Positions 7,342 through 16,394 of a DNA stretch of 64,000 bases are shown here, piece after piece; position 1 is the stretch's first letter, and each line of letters begins with the position of its first letter. The position numbers and the translations under genes were made by a program. The stretch spans positions 1 to 64,000 of the forward strand of contig JAHEJJ010000004.1 of NCBI GenBank assembly GCA_024638915.1. The letters are read 5' to 3'. Source of the DNA: Robiginitalea sp. (lineage in GTDB: Bacteria; Bacteroidota; Bacteroidia; Flavobacteriales; Flavobacteriaceae). Under the pieces are notes generated by a model. It was not told the origin of the DNA, did no database searches, and saw nothing but the letters and a program-made list of their open reading frames with translations.

Positions 7342-8862
7342 ATGGCCAAGCGCGATGAATTCTATACACATATTGAGAATGGATACAGCTTCAAGGGCGA
7401 TTTTATAACAATGGGAGCGGCTATGCTCGAGGGAGAAACCATCACAGGGGCCCATGTAAAAGTGCCTTTAAAAACATTGAACCGTCACGGCTTGATCGCT
7501 GGAGCGACTGGTACCGGAAAAACCAAATCGTTACAAGTTATTGCCGAAAATTTATCGGATAAAGGAATCCCGGTCCTGTTGATGGATCTCAAGGGGGACC
7601 TCAGCGGACTTGCACAACCCAGCCCGGGCCATCCGAAGATCGATGAACGCCATGAGAAGATAGGCCTCCCCTTCGAATCAAAGAGTTTTCCTGTTGAGAT
7701 CCTTTCATTATCGGAACAGGATGGTGTAAAATTAAGGGCTACAGTGTCCGAATTCGGCCCTATACTCCTTTCTAGAATTCTTGATCTAAGCGATACACAG
7801 GAAGGTATCCTCGCCGTGGTATTCAAATATTGTGATGATCATAAACTACCGCTTCTGGACCTTAAAGACTTGAAAAAAGTGTTACAATATGCCACGGGCG
7901 AAGGAAAAGAGGAGTTTTCCAAGGAATATGGCCGGATCTCCACCAGTTCGACCGGTACCATATTACGCAAGATCATTGAACTCGAGCAACAGGGTGCAGA
8001 GTTGTTTTTCGGGGAGAAGTCGTTCGACGTTGATGATCTCACACGGATAGATGAAAACGGAAGGGGTTATATCAATATTATCAGACTAACCGATATACAG
8101 GACAGACCAAAGCTATTTTCAACTTTTATGCTCAGTTTACTCGCTGAGATCTACTCGACCTTTCCAGAGCAGGGAGACAGTGATCGGCCCGAGCTTATAT
8201 TTTTTATCGATGAAGCGCATCTCATTTTCAAAGAAGCCTCAGGGGCTTTATTGGATCAGATCGAGAATATCGTAAAACTGATCCGTTCCAAGGGGATTGG
8301 CCTTTATTTTGTAACCCAAAATCCAACCGACGTTCCACCTGCTGTTTTGTCTCAGCTAGGACTAAAAGTGCAGCATGCTCTTCGCGCATTTACCGCCAGG
8401 GACCGGAAAGCCATCAAACTAACAGCCGAGAACTACCCGATCTCGGAATATTACAATACCAAGGAGGTACTCACGTCTCTTGGTATAGGAGAAGCCCTCA
8501 TCACGGCTCTCGATGAAAAAGGGCGTCCTACCCCTTTAGCGGCCACCATGCTGCGTGCACCCATGAGCCGGATGGATATTCTTTCGGCTTCAGAATTAAA
8601 GAATTTGATTCGAAGCTCTTCATTAATGGAAAAATATAATGAAGAAATCGATAGGGAAAGTGCCTATGAAATGCTAAATGAGAAGATCGAAAAAGCCGAA
8701 AAGGAAGCTGAAAAAGATAAAGAACGAGAACGCAACAGCACGACGAGGAGTACCAGTACCCGAAGACGGCGTAGCAGCCGCCAGGATCCCGTCGTGAAAG
8801 TACTCACCAGTGCCACATTTATCAGGGGGGTACTGGGAATCCTTAAAAAAGTAATGCGCTAA
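7342..8862 (+). CDS. HerA-like P-loop ATPase, DUF853 (YjgR) family
   Basis: A 506-residue cytoplasmic ATPase of the HerA/FtsK branch. Walker A is GATGTGKT at residues 54-61, Walker B is FFIDEAHLIF at about 290, and an arginine-rich C-terminal region follows the ATPase core. Residues about 445-490 form a charged helix (EKAEKEAEKDKERER) followed by a Ser/Arg-rich low-complexity tail. The E. coli homologue YjgR has no firmly known role. HerA proteins in defence systems sit next to a nuclease; here the neighbours are a lipoprotein and a hydrolase, so I do not infer defence. The gene ends three bases before the next ATG. Confidence 0.85.
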   Translation: MAKRDEFYTHIENGYSFKGDFITMGAAMLEGETITGAHVKVPLKTLNRHGLIAGATGTGKTKSLQVIAENLSDKGIPVLLMDLKGDLSGLAQPSPGHPKIDERHEKIGLPFESKSFPVEILSLSEQDGVKLRATVSEFGPILLSRILDLSDTQEGILAVVFKYCDDHKLPLLDLKDLKKVLQYATGEGKEEFSKEYGRISTSSTGTILRKIIELEQQGAELFFGEKSFDVDDLTRIDENGRGYINIIRLTDIQDRPKLFSTFMLSLLAEIYSTFPEQGDSDRPELIFFIDEAHLIFKEASGALLDQIENIVKLIRSKGIGLYFVTQNPTDVPPAVLSQLGLKVQHALRAFTARDRKAIKLTAENYPISEYYNTKEVLTSLGIGEALITALDEKGRPTPLAATMLRAPMSRMDILSASELKNLIRSSSLMEKYNEEIDRESAYEMLNEKIEKAEKEAEKDKERERNSTTRSTSTRRRRSSRQDPVVKVLTSATFIRGVLGILKKVMR

Positions 8863-8865
8863 ACC

Positions 8866-9423
8866 ATGACTATTAAAGAATCCTGGATTTTGATCATCGT
8901 TTCCGGCCTTTTAATGCTGAATTGCGCAAAGGAGGAAAACATTTATTTTTTAATCGGTTCAGACCAGGTGGGATTGCTCACCAGAAATACCACGATGGCT
9001 GAAATCGAGAATATGTATAGCACAGATTCCCTGGTTTCTGATAGCCTGCAGATTTCCTTCGGTCAGGGAGGGCGAAAGCTAAAGGTCTTTGAAAAAGGAG
9101 GGAAACACTTGCTAACACTGACCTCAAATTCCGATAGTATAGCGCGCGTTGGCCATATTCTGGTGGCAGACCCAAGGTTCAAAACCGCAAAGGGAATCGG
9201 CCTTAAGAGCACTTTTGCAGATATTGAAAAGAATTATAAGATCGAAAAGATCATCACCTCTATGAACAATATTGTTGTACTTCTTGAGGATAGCGATATC
9301 TACTTCACCATCGATAAAAAAGAACTACCTGCACATCTCAGGTATACCAAAAACAGGCCCATTGAAAAGGTTGAAATTCCAGGACAGGCTGCGATAAAAT
9401 ATTTGATGGTCGGCTGGCAATGA
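8866..9423 (+). CDS. Uncharacterised lipoprotein
   Basis: A 185-residue protein with a signal peptide and lipobox-like end LLMLNC (lipid Cys at residue 20), so probably anchored in an envelope membrane. The mature part has two similar-looking stretches, TRNTTMAEIENMYS and KSTFADIEKNYK, each a turn plus amphipathic helix, which suggests two related subdomains, perhaps binding a small ligand. I do not recognise a characterised family. It starts three bases after the DUF853 ATPase stop and is probably co-transcribed with it. Confidence 0.7.
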   Translation: MTIKESWILIIVSGLLMLNCAKEENIYFLIGSDQVGLLTRNTTMAEIENMYSTDSLVSDSLQISFGQGGRKLKVFEKGGKHLLTLTSNSDSIARVGHILVADPRFKTAKGIGLKSTFADIEKNYKIEKIITSMNNIVVLLEDSDIYFTIDKKELPAHLRYTKNRPIEKVEIPGQAAIKYLMVGWQ

Positions 9424-9473
9424 GTTCGGCCTCTTTACATGCCCTATCAAAATCTTATCTTGCTTAATTGCTG

Positions 9474-10313
9474 ATGAAAAAAATCCTTGAGAAATTTATT
9501 CCATTACTCTATGGAACCTATTTTAATTTCCTGGCGCTCTTTTCTAAAAAGCTTGCAGCTCAAAAAGCTTTCACCTTCTTCTGTACCCCCCGAAAAGGAA
9601 AGGTTCTTGGGATTCAACAGAATTTTTTAGATACTGCAAAGCATAAGTCAATAGAGGTTGGTGGGATGCAACTTCAGACCTATTATTGGCCTGGTAAGCG
9701 GGAAACCATATTGCTTTTACACGGCTGGGAAAGCAACAGCTTTCGATGGAAGAGTCTTATAACGTACCTAAGGGAGGCAGATTTCAATATTCTGGCCTTC
9801 GACGCACCTGCTCACGGTGGATCAACAGGTAAAATCTTTAATGTGCCGTTATATGCAGAATGTGCCGATCACATCATAAAAGAGTTTAAACCCCAATTTA
9901 TCGTTGGCCATTCGGTAGGTGGCACAACTGCAATTTTTCATCAATATCAGTATGGTACAAGCCCTGTAGAAAAATTGGTCGCTATTGGTTCCCCTTCCGA
10001 GCTCATTGAGATCATGGCACATTACCAAAGTATGCTGCAATTCAACAACCGGGTCTACGGCGCGCTCAACAACTATCTACAAAACCACTTCGGATTCGGA
10101 TTCGAGGACTTCTCGACGTCGAAATTTGCCTCAAACCTGAGCCTAAAAGGCTTGCTCATTCACGATGAACTGGATATGGTAGCTCCGGTTTCGGCTTCCC
10201 TGCGCGTCCATGCCAATTGGAAGAACAGCCGGTTAATACTAACACGAGGACTTGGGCATTCCCTTTATCAAGAGGAGGTTAATCAGCAGATTGTTGATTT
10301 TTTAAAGTCTTAG
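9474..10313 (+). CDS. Alpha/beta hydrolase
   Basis: A hydrolase of 279 residues from the ATG at 9474; a TTG six bases earlier is also in frame. The oxyanion-side motif is LLLHGWES (about 83-88), the nucleophile elbow is GHSVGG (Ser about 147), the acid is probably the Asp in HDELDMVAPV and the base the His in RGLGHSLY near the C terminus, so a complete Ser-Asp-His triad is present. The N terminus has a hydrophobic stretch (FIPLLYGTYFNFLALF) that may be peripheral to the membrane. Substrate unknown. It is followed 20 bases later by a VOC-family gene on the same strand. Confidence 0.85.
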   Translation: MKKILEKFIPLLYGTYFNFLALFSKKLAAQKAFTFFCTPRKGKVLGIQQNFLDTAKHKSIEVGGMQLQTYYWPGKRETILLLHGWESNSFRWKSLITYLREADFNILAFDAPAHGGSTGKIFNVPLYAECADHIIKEFKPQFIVGHSVGGTTAIFHQYQYGTSPVEKLVAIGSPSELIEIMAHYQSMLQFNNRVYGALNNYLQNHFGFGFEDFSTSKFASNLSLKGLLIHDELDMVAPVSASLRVHANWKNSRLILTRGLGHSLYQEEVNQQIVDFLKS

Positions 10314-10333
10314 AATAGGTGTACTTTTAATCC

Positions 10334-10753
10334 ATGATTCTAAGTCCATTTCATATCGCTATTCCTGTTCACAATCTGGCTGAATGCAGGGATTTTTACC
10401 GGGAAGTTCTAAATTGTGAAGAAGGAAGGAGCAGCGACCATTGGGTCGATTTCAACTTTTTTGGCCATCAACTGGTAATTCACTACAAACCTAAATCTGA
10501 AGAAGGTCAGCATGCCAATCCTGTGGATGGCAAGCAGGTTCCTGTACCACATTACGGAGTGGTACTTCCATGGGAAGACTTCCAAAAATTTGCAGATCAT
10601 GTACGTCAAAAGGGGGTCGATTTTATCATCGAACCTTATATCCGTTTTGAAGGACAGGTTGGTGAGCAGGCTACCATGTTTTTTAAAGATCCGGCCGGCA
10701 ATGCCCTTGAGTTTAAAGCTTTTAAAGATATAGAACAGTTGTTTGCCAAGTAA
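10334..10753 (+). CDS. VOC-family (glyoxalase/dioxygenase fold) protein
   Basis: A 139-residue protein of the vicinal-oxygen-chelate superfamily: it begins [22 protein letters not shown], has a central HYKPK strand and ends with [15 protein letters not shown], the typical metal-binding Glu motif in the last betaalphabetabetabeta unit. Possible metal ligands are His at position 7, a central His and the Glu of ALEFKA. Such proteins may act as dioxygenases, glyoxalases or resistance proteins; nothing here decides which. It converges on the large methyltransferase gene with only four bases between stops. Confidence 0.85.
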   Translation: MILSPFHIAIPVHNLAECRDFYREVLNCEEGRSSDHWVDFNFFGHQLVIHYKPKSEEGQHANPVDGKQVPVPHYGVVLPWEDFQKFADHVRQKGVDFIIEPYIRFEGQVGEQATMFFKDPAGNALEFKAFKDIEQLFAK

Positions 10754-10757
10754 TGAT

Positions 10758-12371
10758 TCAGGCGCGGACCAGGTTGACGGTAACCGTTGCTAGCTCGCTG
10801 TCCGGGAAGATTTTTGAATATTTCTGAACGGGTTGAAGACCTGCTTCTTTTAAGACTTTCATGAAAACCGGAATCTCGACAATATACTGATCGGAGTAAC
10901 CATGTGTGGCATCGTAGGCCGTCGCCGGAGTACGACCGAGGTTTTGCGCAGCCAAATCAGGTGATAAGGTATGTAATTCGATAACCAGTAAACCAAATTT
11001 TTTGACGTAGGGGAACCAATTCTCAAAATGTTCCTTTAATGAATCTTCCACCAGATTGTTGTTGATCCGCGAACCTTTGAAAGCGAAGGCTCCTGTGGAT
11101 TCACCAAACCGATTTGGATGTGGATCAATCGGTGGTTTCCAGACCCGATTATGATCGAGAAATGTTCTCACGTTTAACAACTCTCCCAGGTTCACATTAT
11201 AAGCCTCTTTTAAGGTTTCGGCCAGATCATGTGGCCGTCCGATGTCGCCCCAAATTACTTTTGCCCAAATATCGGCCTTGACAAGATTGGCGCGGGTTAT
11301 TTTCAGGGCGGTTTCGTTGTAATCTACCCCAACTAGTACCAATGGATATTCTTCGAGGAATTCGCCCCTGAGCGTTCTTTTTTCGATTACATTAAAAAGA
11401 TGTTCCAGGAATGCACCATTACCACAACCCATATCGAGAATACCCTTAGGCTGTTGATCGATAGGCTGGTTGAAGATATCAACGATAATATTATCGACCA
11501 CCTTAAAATAAGCGGCATGGGCACCTCCACTACCCCAGACGTTCATAGCCCGGTCTACATGGACCTCATTTGCTTCTTTACCCTGATTTCGCAAGAGCAA
11601 TGGATTACCGAATATAAGTTTATCAAGATTTCTAAGTGTTGGCAGATAGGAGACTGTTACCCCATAGGCACTTGCCCTTTTGGCATAAAAAAGGCCCTTT
11701 TCGGTAAATTGATAGGTCTTTCCTTTTTTGATAAACCAATCGAAATGAACGAATATATCCAATAGACCGATAAAGCTTTCCGGGTCTTCATGAAACTCAT
11801 CCGGGCTGAAGCGCGTTTCCATAAAATATTTATGAAACATGCCGCTCATGCCCAAATGTACGATGGTAGGGCCGAGTATAATTCCTTCTATGTGGGCAAG
11901 TATCTGCTGACGCACGACTTCCTCTTCTGGATCTTTGGATGGTACAGTATTGAATTCGGATTGGAAATGAGAGAATAACTGCTGGAGTTTTTTGAATGGT
12001 GTTTTTTCGAATTTTCTGGGATGATATTTGGCGCTCAGGCGCAACAGTTCGACGGCCTCCTTGTAAAGAAGGGCATATTCCTTGGCATATAGCCCTTTTT
12101 GAGTGACAGAGAAATAAATCGTGTCGTTTCTGTTGTCCACCTCTTGGGTACACCATCCCTGGGAACATAGGATGCGCAATGCCACATTGAGATAACCTTC
12201 ATTTGCCTTAAAATCAGTGGATAAGTTGTTTAGAGAACAATAATCCTGTTTTACCATATGATCCCATACGCCATTTTTGTGCAGTTCGTAAGCTGTTGGC
12301 GCTGTAACCAATCCATCCAGATGTCTGAATAACCGACTTCTAAGTTTAGCTTGTTCCGACTTTGTAATCAT
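10758..12371 (-). CDS. Large SAM-dependent methyltransferase with duplicated N-terminal domain
   Basis: A 537-residue protein with a methyltransferase domain in the C-terminal half: motif I ILDMGCGNGAF at 311-321, then LVGVDYNETALKIT and the acidic WGDIG loop. The N-terminal half holds two related winged-helix-like modules, about 16-100 and 160-235. Compare HLDGLVTAPTAYEL with HIEGIILGPTIVHL, and FSVTQKGLYAKEYA with YQFTEKGLFYAKRA. This is the layout of O-methyltransferases, in which winged helices dimerise and close the active site, but in a doubled form. It resembles methyltransferases of lipid or polyketide-like pathways; the substrate is unknown. No biosynthetic partner genes lie beside it. 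Confidence 0.8.
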   Translation of the reverse strand: MITKSEQAKLRSRLFRHLDGLVTAPTAYELHKNGVWDHMVKQDYCSLNNLSTDFKANEGYLNVALRILCSQGWCTQEVDNRNDTIYFSVTQKGLYAKEYALLYKEAVELLRLSAKYHPRKFEKTPFKKLQQLFSHFQSEFNTVPSKDPEEEVVRQQILAHIEGIILGPTIVHLGMSGMFHKYFMETRFSPDEFHEDPESFIGLLDIFVHFDWFIKKGKTYQFTEKGLFYAKRASAYGVTVSYLPTLRNLDKLIFGNPLLLRNQGKEANEVHVDRAMNVWGSGGAHAAYFKVVDNIIVDIFNQPIDQQPKGILDMGCGNGAFLEHLFNVIEKRTLRGEFLEEYPLVLVGVDYNETALKITRANLVKADIWAKVIWGDIGRPHDLAETLKEAYNVNLGELLNVRTFLDHNRVWKPPIDPHPNRFGESTGAFAFKGSRINNNLVEDSLKEHFENWFPYVKKFGLLVIELHTLSPDLAAQNLGRTPATAYDATHGYSDQYIVEIPVFMKVLKEAGLQPVQKYSKIFPDSELATVTVNLVRA

Positions 12372-12464
12372 ATTTTGGGATACTTAGAATACACACAAAA
12401 CTTCTCATTGCTCTTAAAGGTCACTTTTGTAATCTCCTTCCGAATTAAAACGCCTTTTTATGCC

Positions 12465-12662
12465 TCAATCTCCGCCTTTTTTCTTTTTACGCCAGTGAGC
12501 GCTAAGCCAGATTATGATTCCGTATACCAGCCCGAATACCAATCCCTCAAGTATTTCTCGATATAGGATTTCCTGATTGTAATCCTTCTCCAGTATCAAC
12601 GAAATAGACACGTAAAGGACAATGGCGACCAGTACTTGTAAGGCAATTTTTTTTAGATTCAT
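12465..12662 (-). CDS. Small membrane protein of unknown function
   Basis: A 65-residue protein with two membrane segments (about residues 5-25 and 40-57) linked by a charged loop, and a basic end WRKKKKGGD that should lie in the cytoplasm by the positive-inside rule. The ATG at 12662 is followed by a typical N terminus MNLKKIALQ. No known family is recognised. It stands alone on the minus strand between the methyltransferase and the GT39 gene. Confidence 0.6.
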   Translation of the reverse strand: MNLKKIALQVLVAIVLYVSISLILEKDYNQEILYREILEGLVFGLVYGIIIWLSAHWRKKKKGGD

Positions 12663-12776
12663 CTATATACATTTAACTCGATAGGCCTTTTCCTCTTACT
12701 GTAATGTTCTTGATCTGATTTATTTTACCAGCTCCTTTTAGCCAATCATATCGGTTTCTTAAATGAAGTTGTTTTA

Positions 12777-14321
12777 CTATTTCTTATACCGATCCTTTAG
12801 TTCTCCAATTATTGATTTATAAGCAGATTTGCAGGCTTCATTGGGATACTTACAGAGGTAGATTCGGGTTCCGTTCTCACGAAAATAACTGTTTTTAATA
12901 ACTTTCTTCAGGGTAACATTCTCAAATAAAGTGGGCAATAAACTATCGGGTTTTGTATTATTTCCCAAATCTGAATGTACATAGATTACATGGTCTTTGG
13001 TAATTACATCGGGAGACCAGAATACAAAGCTACCAGTAGGCGCTATGGGCTGTGGTATTGCAACGTCTTTTCCATAGAACATAATTGCACCTGCCTGTCC
13101 ATAATGGTATGTATAAATTTCACAATTGCCTTTATTCTCTTCTCCTAAACTGAGGTAAATTTTTTTTACCGATTCACCAATTTCTTTCCAGCCAGTCATA
13201 TCGGCCATGTCTTGTGGAATATCATAATATTTGCCATCCTCCCATCGAAAAGCCCCTTCCTTTTTTACTTCTTCGAAAGTATTTAAAGGGATACCATCGA
13301 AAGAGAGTGAGCCATATAATCCAACTCCCATAAGGATCAGAAAGAAAACAAAAAGGAGATTTAGATGACGCTTCACATATTTCTCCATAAAGTAAGCACC
13401 AAAAACGAATAGTAGCGGATAAATGCCAAGTGTGTAATACGATTTTCCACTTCCTGCCAGCAATAGAAAAAATACCAACAAATAGGTCAAGCCGAAAATG
13501 CGGAATCGTTGTTCTTTCCTAAAAAATAGAAGGATCACAAGAGCTGCAGGCCATAACAAAAGCGCATGAGCATTCATCAGAAATTGATCCAGTATGAAAT
13601 CAATCGGGCGTACATGAACGAGTTGAGTGCGTCTGAGTTCGTTCATGTGTTGCAATACCGGCCAACTGTTATCGTATTGCCAGTAGATATTGGGGCTTAT
13701 CAATAGTAAAGCCAATAAAATAGCCATAGCCAAGTAACGGCTAAAACAGAGTTGCCTGTAGGGCGATAGTAAAATAGCTATACCAAAAGCTGCATAAAGG
13801 AAAACGATAGAATACTTGTTCAAAAAGGCCAATGCGAATACCAATGCTATCCATAGCCAAATTTTCGGATTGTTTCCATCGATCATTTTATAGAACAGAT
13901 AGCAAGACAGTAGCCAAAAAAAGTGATTAAAACATACCGGTTGAAACAATGCATTGACATGAAGAAAAGCCGGTGATAAAATATATGCCAGGCTGGCAAG
14001 GATAATAGCGATTTTCTTTCCCCCCAGATCGCTCACAAATTTACCGATGATGATCACATTGACCGCGCCGATCAGCGCAGGAAAAAATCGGAGCCCGAAT
14101 ACAGTATTACCAAATAGCAGAGTGGCTATTTTGCCTACAAGGGCTGTAAATGGTGGCACGGCGATAAATCCCAGGTCGAGATGTTCACTTTGAGCATAAT
14201 AGAGATATGCATCTCGGTGTAGCTCAAAATTATCAAAGGTGAAAAGATGGATCAATAACTTAATAACAGCTAAAACAGCAATGAGAATCCAGCTGCTTTT
14301 TAAATTCAGAGATCTGTTCAT
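12777..14321 (-). CDS. Glycosyltransferase family 39 (ArnT/PMT-like) membrane protein
   Basis: A protein of about 514 residues with many membrane segments in the first two thirds and a soluble C-terminal domain. The first external loop carries the acidic and aromatic pattern of GT-C enzymes of this type (ELHRDAYLYYAQSEHLDLG, then PPFTALVGKIA). Members transfer a sugar from a polyprenyl-phosphate donor to lipid, lipid A or protein on the periplasmic side; the acceptor here is unknown. The ATG at 14321 is preferred over an in-frame TTG two codons earlier. Confidence 0.82.
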   Translation of the reverse strand: MNRSLNLKSSWILIAVLAVIKLLIHLFTFDNFELHRDAYLYYAQSEHLDLGFIAVPPFTALVGKIATLLFGNTVFGLRFFPALIGAVNVIIIGKFVSDLGGKKIAIILASLAYILSPAFLHVNALFQPVCFNHFFWLLSCYLFYKMIDGNNPKIWLWIALVFALAFLNKYSIVFLYAAFGIAILLSPYRQLCFSRYLAMAILLALLLISPNIYWQYDNSWPVLQHMNELRRTQLVHVRPIDFILDQFLMNAHALLLWPAALVILLFFRKEQRFRIFGLTYLLVFFLLLAGSGKSYYTLGIYPLLFVFGAYFMEKYVKRHLNLLFVFFLILMGVGLYGSLSFDGIPLNTFEEVKKEGAFRWEDGKYYDIPQDMADMTGWKEIGESVKKIYLSLGEENKGNCEIYTYHYGQAGAIMFYGKDVAIPQPIAPTGSFVFWSPDVITKDHVIYVHSDLGNNTKPDSLLPTLFENVTLKKVIKNSYFRENGTRIYLCKYPNEACKSAYKSIIGELKDRYKK

Positions 14322-14386
14322 TTCCAATTAGTCTACACTCTTCTTGCTTTAGCGATTAATATCTAAGACTCGATACGAGAAAAGGA

Positions 14387-16114
14387 TCACGGATAGATCC
14401 AACTCTCAAGATCGGCGCCCTGAGGTGCGCTTTTAACGATCCGTTCCATAATTTTAGGCACATACATACTGTTATACCTTAATCTGGATAAATGATTTGG
14501 CAATTCAGGATCTCCATTCCAACAATGTTCCGCACGGTCACCATATAAGACCTCTCCGTCGTAATAGGGATCGGTGGTATTTTCCAGAAATTCCTCCATC
14601 CGATACACGGCATTGTTCAAATAGTAATTATCCATATCTCCACAATAGATATGAATCTTGCCCTTTAACTGAGCCCCCAACTTGTCCCAGTCGCGCTCCA
14701 AAATATGCTTCAAATCATAGTTCTCCTTCCAATATTCTGCCACCGCAGGATCGATCACGCCGGTTTGCTTATCCCAAATTCGTACTGGATAACCGTCTTC
14801 CCCTTGAGGGGAGTAGGTAGCCTCCCAAATATCCCATTGCTGTCCGGAACGAGATTTATCCCCCAGGGCCAGCTCCAGGTGATTATAATCCTTCACCGTA
14901 GTCTGTACTTGCCCCAGATAATCCCTGTGGGCTGGTACTTCAAGATTTTTATGGGCACTATCGTAATAGTAGGCGTTTTTATCCTCATAGATATTGGTCA
15001 GGCAATATGCGCTGAAATCGATCGGATCGGGGCATGCAGCAAAGCAGCCGTTATATTCCTCAGGGTATTTAACCTGTACTGCGAGCGCTTCCCAACCACC
15101 GGTAGAACCTCCGTATAAGAAACGCGACCAACCCTCTCCAATACCTCTGAATTGCTTTTCAATATGTGGGATCAACTCATAAGTGATCGCGTCCCCATAA
15201 GGCCCCTGACTGGCAGAGTTCACCGCGTAAGAGTCGTCGTAATAGGGTGTTGGGTGCTGAATTTCTATGATCAGAAAGCGTGGATATTCGGGAGAGGTCC
15301 ACCTTTTGTAGAAATCATAGGCTTCCTGTTGCTGGATCAGATTATAGCCCTCCACATCAAATCGTGCAGAGTATTCGGGTTCGAGGTCCTCATCGGGAGG
15401 CATAGTTCTAAATCCACCGAAATCGGACGGAAAATGCCCGTGGAACACCATTAGCGGATACCTTGCTTCGGTGTGTTCCTCGAATCCTTTGGGCAGCAAA
15501 ATATGCGCGCCCAAATACATATCCCTACCCCAGAATTCGGAAAGTTTTTCAGATTTAATCCTGATATGTTTAATCCACTCGGTATCTTCAGGTTCTTCGA
15601 TCGGTGGTATGATCTGGTCCATCTGTATGTTCATCATAGGGATACTGCCGTCCTTTATGGTAATCTTTAAAGGTTTGCTGTAAAGATTGCCCGGCGATCT
15701 GTTCCATTGCTGCCCTTCGCCATTATCCATGGGTAGCTTAACAGTTTGCCCGGTCGACAGGTTAAAGGTCTCATAGACATGAAACAACGCCTGTACCCAG
15801 TATTCTCCGGCTGGAATATCTTTAAGGCTTGGGTACGGGAAACCGAATATCTCCGGATCGACTGCCAGTTGCTGGCCTTTTTGCCAATCCTCCACGTTCA
15901 TACCGAAAACAAGCTGGGCATTGAGCCCTGCATTGATCTGGAAACGCGGTTCTATTTCATCGTTATCTGCAAACATCAGTAGTAATCTGCCATCGAGCGG
16001 TTCTTCATGCCATTGCTCAGAAGCGGAAATGGAAATCGAAGGTAGCTCGTGGAGTTGCTGACAACTAAGCAACAAAAGAAGTGGTAGGCAGAGAATAATA
16101 ATGAATATTCGCAT
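14387..16114 (-). CDS. Large esterase-like alpha/beta hydrolase lipoprotein
   Basis: From the ATG at 16114 this is a 575-residue protein with a lipoprotein signal (MRIFIIILCLPLLLLLSC); an in-frame ATG at 16153 would put 13 polar residues before the signal and is unlikely. The first ~190 residues look like a beta-rich accessory domain. The rest resembles esterase D-type hydrolases: MVFHGHFPSD gives the oxyanion region and FLYGGSTGGWEALA the nucleophile elbow (GGSTGG), with candidate Asp and His near the C terminus (CGDMDNYY, AEHCWNG). Feruloyl or acetyl-ester cleavage on the cell surface is plausible, not shown. A tiny lipoprotein gene starts divergently 119 bases upstream. Confidence 0.78.
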   Translation of the reverse strand: MRIFIIILCLPLLLLLSCQQLHELPSISISASEQWHEEPLDGRLLLMFADNDEIEPRFQINAGLNAQLVFGMNVEDWQKGQQLAVDPEIFGFPYPSLKDIPAGEYWVQALFHVYETFNLSTGQTVKLPMDNGEGQQWNRSPGNLYSKPLKITIKDGSIPMMNIQMDQIIPPIEEPEDTEWIKHIRIKSEKLSEFWGRDMYLGAHILLPKGFEEHTEARYPLMVFHGHFPSDFGGFRTMPPDEDLEPEYSARFDVEGYNLIQQQEAYDFYKRWTSPEYPRFLIIEIQHPTPYYDDSYAVNSASQGPYGDAITYELIPHIEKQFRGIGEGWSRFLYGGSTGGWEALAVQVKYPEEYNGCFAACPDPIDFSAYCLTNIYEDKNAYYYDSAHKNLEVPAHRDYLGQVQTTVKDYNHLELALGDKSRSGQQWDIWEATYSPQGEDGYPVRIWDKQTGVIDPAVAEYWKENYDLKHILERDWDKLGAQLKGKIHIYCGDMDNYYLNNAVYRMEEFLENTTDPYYDGEVLYGDRAEHCWNGDPELPNHLSRLRYNSMYVPKIMERIVKSAPQGADLESWIYP

Positions 16115-16232
16115 AGGTGCTGATTTTGACGAAAAGGTACATTTTTCCATCAAGGCAGCAAATAAGAATCAGGACAATTATACGTTATCTATGTATAGTA
16201 ACTAGGTAATGAATACCTGCATACATGAAGTT

Positions 16233-16373
16233 ATGAAAAGGATCCTGCTAATTGCCCTATGCCTCTGCGGCTTTGTTTATATGGGTAGCTGTACCAACGA
16301 CGAAGGAGGTAATGATCTCGATGTGGTATCTCCTGGCGATACCACCGAATCGGTCACAGCCTCGCAACTGTAA
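16233..16373 (+). CDS. 46-residue lipoprotein (small ORF)
   Basis: A short open frame, ATG at 16233 to TAA at 16373, encoding a textbook bacterial lipoprotein precursor: Met-Lys-Arg start, hydrophobic core ILLIALCLCGFVYM, then GSC with the lipid Cys at residue 20. The mature peptide is only about 27 residues, acidic and hydrophilic (TNDEGGNDLDVVSPGDTT). It sits between the divergent esterase-like gene and the convergent folD. It could be an intact micro-lipoprotein or the remaining 5' end of a longer gene; the downstream sequence gives no sign of a lost frame. Confidence 0.5.
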   Translation: MKRILLIALCLCGFVYMGSCTNDEGGNDLDVVSPGDTTESVTASQL

Positions 16374-16394
16374 CATTTTTTCTAGGTATAGTCA

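Noticed and set aside
7342-8862. HerA-like ATPase as part of an anti-phage defence system
   Set aside because: No nuclease (NurA, DUF4297, Sir2) gene beside it; neighbours are a lipoprotein and a hydrolase, and the protein fits the DUF853/YjgR branch.
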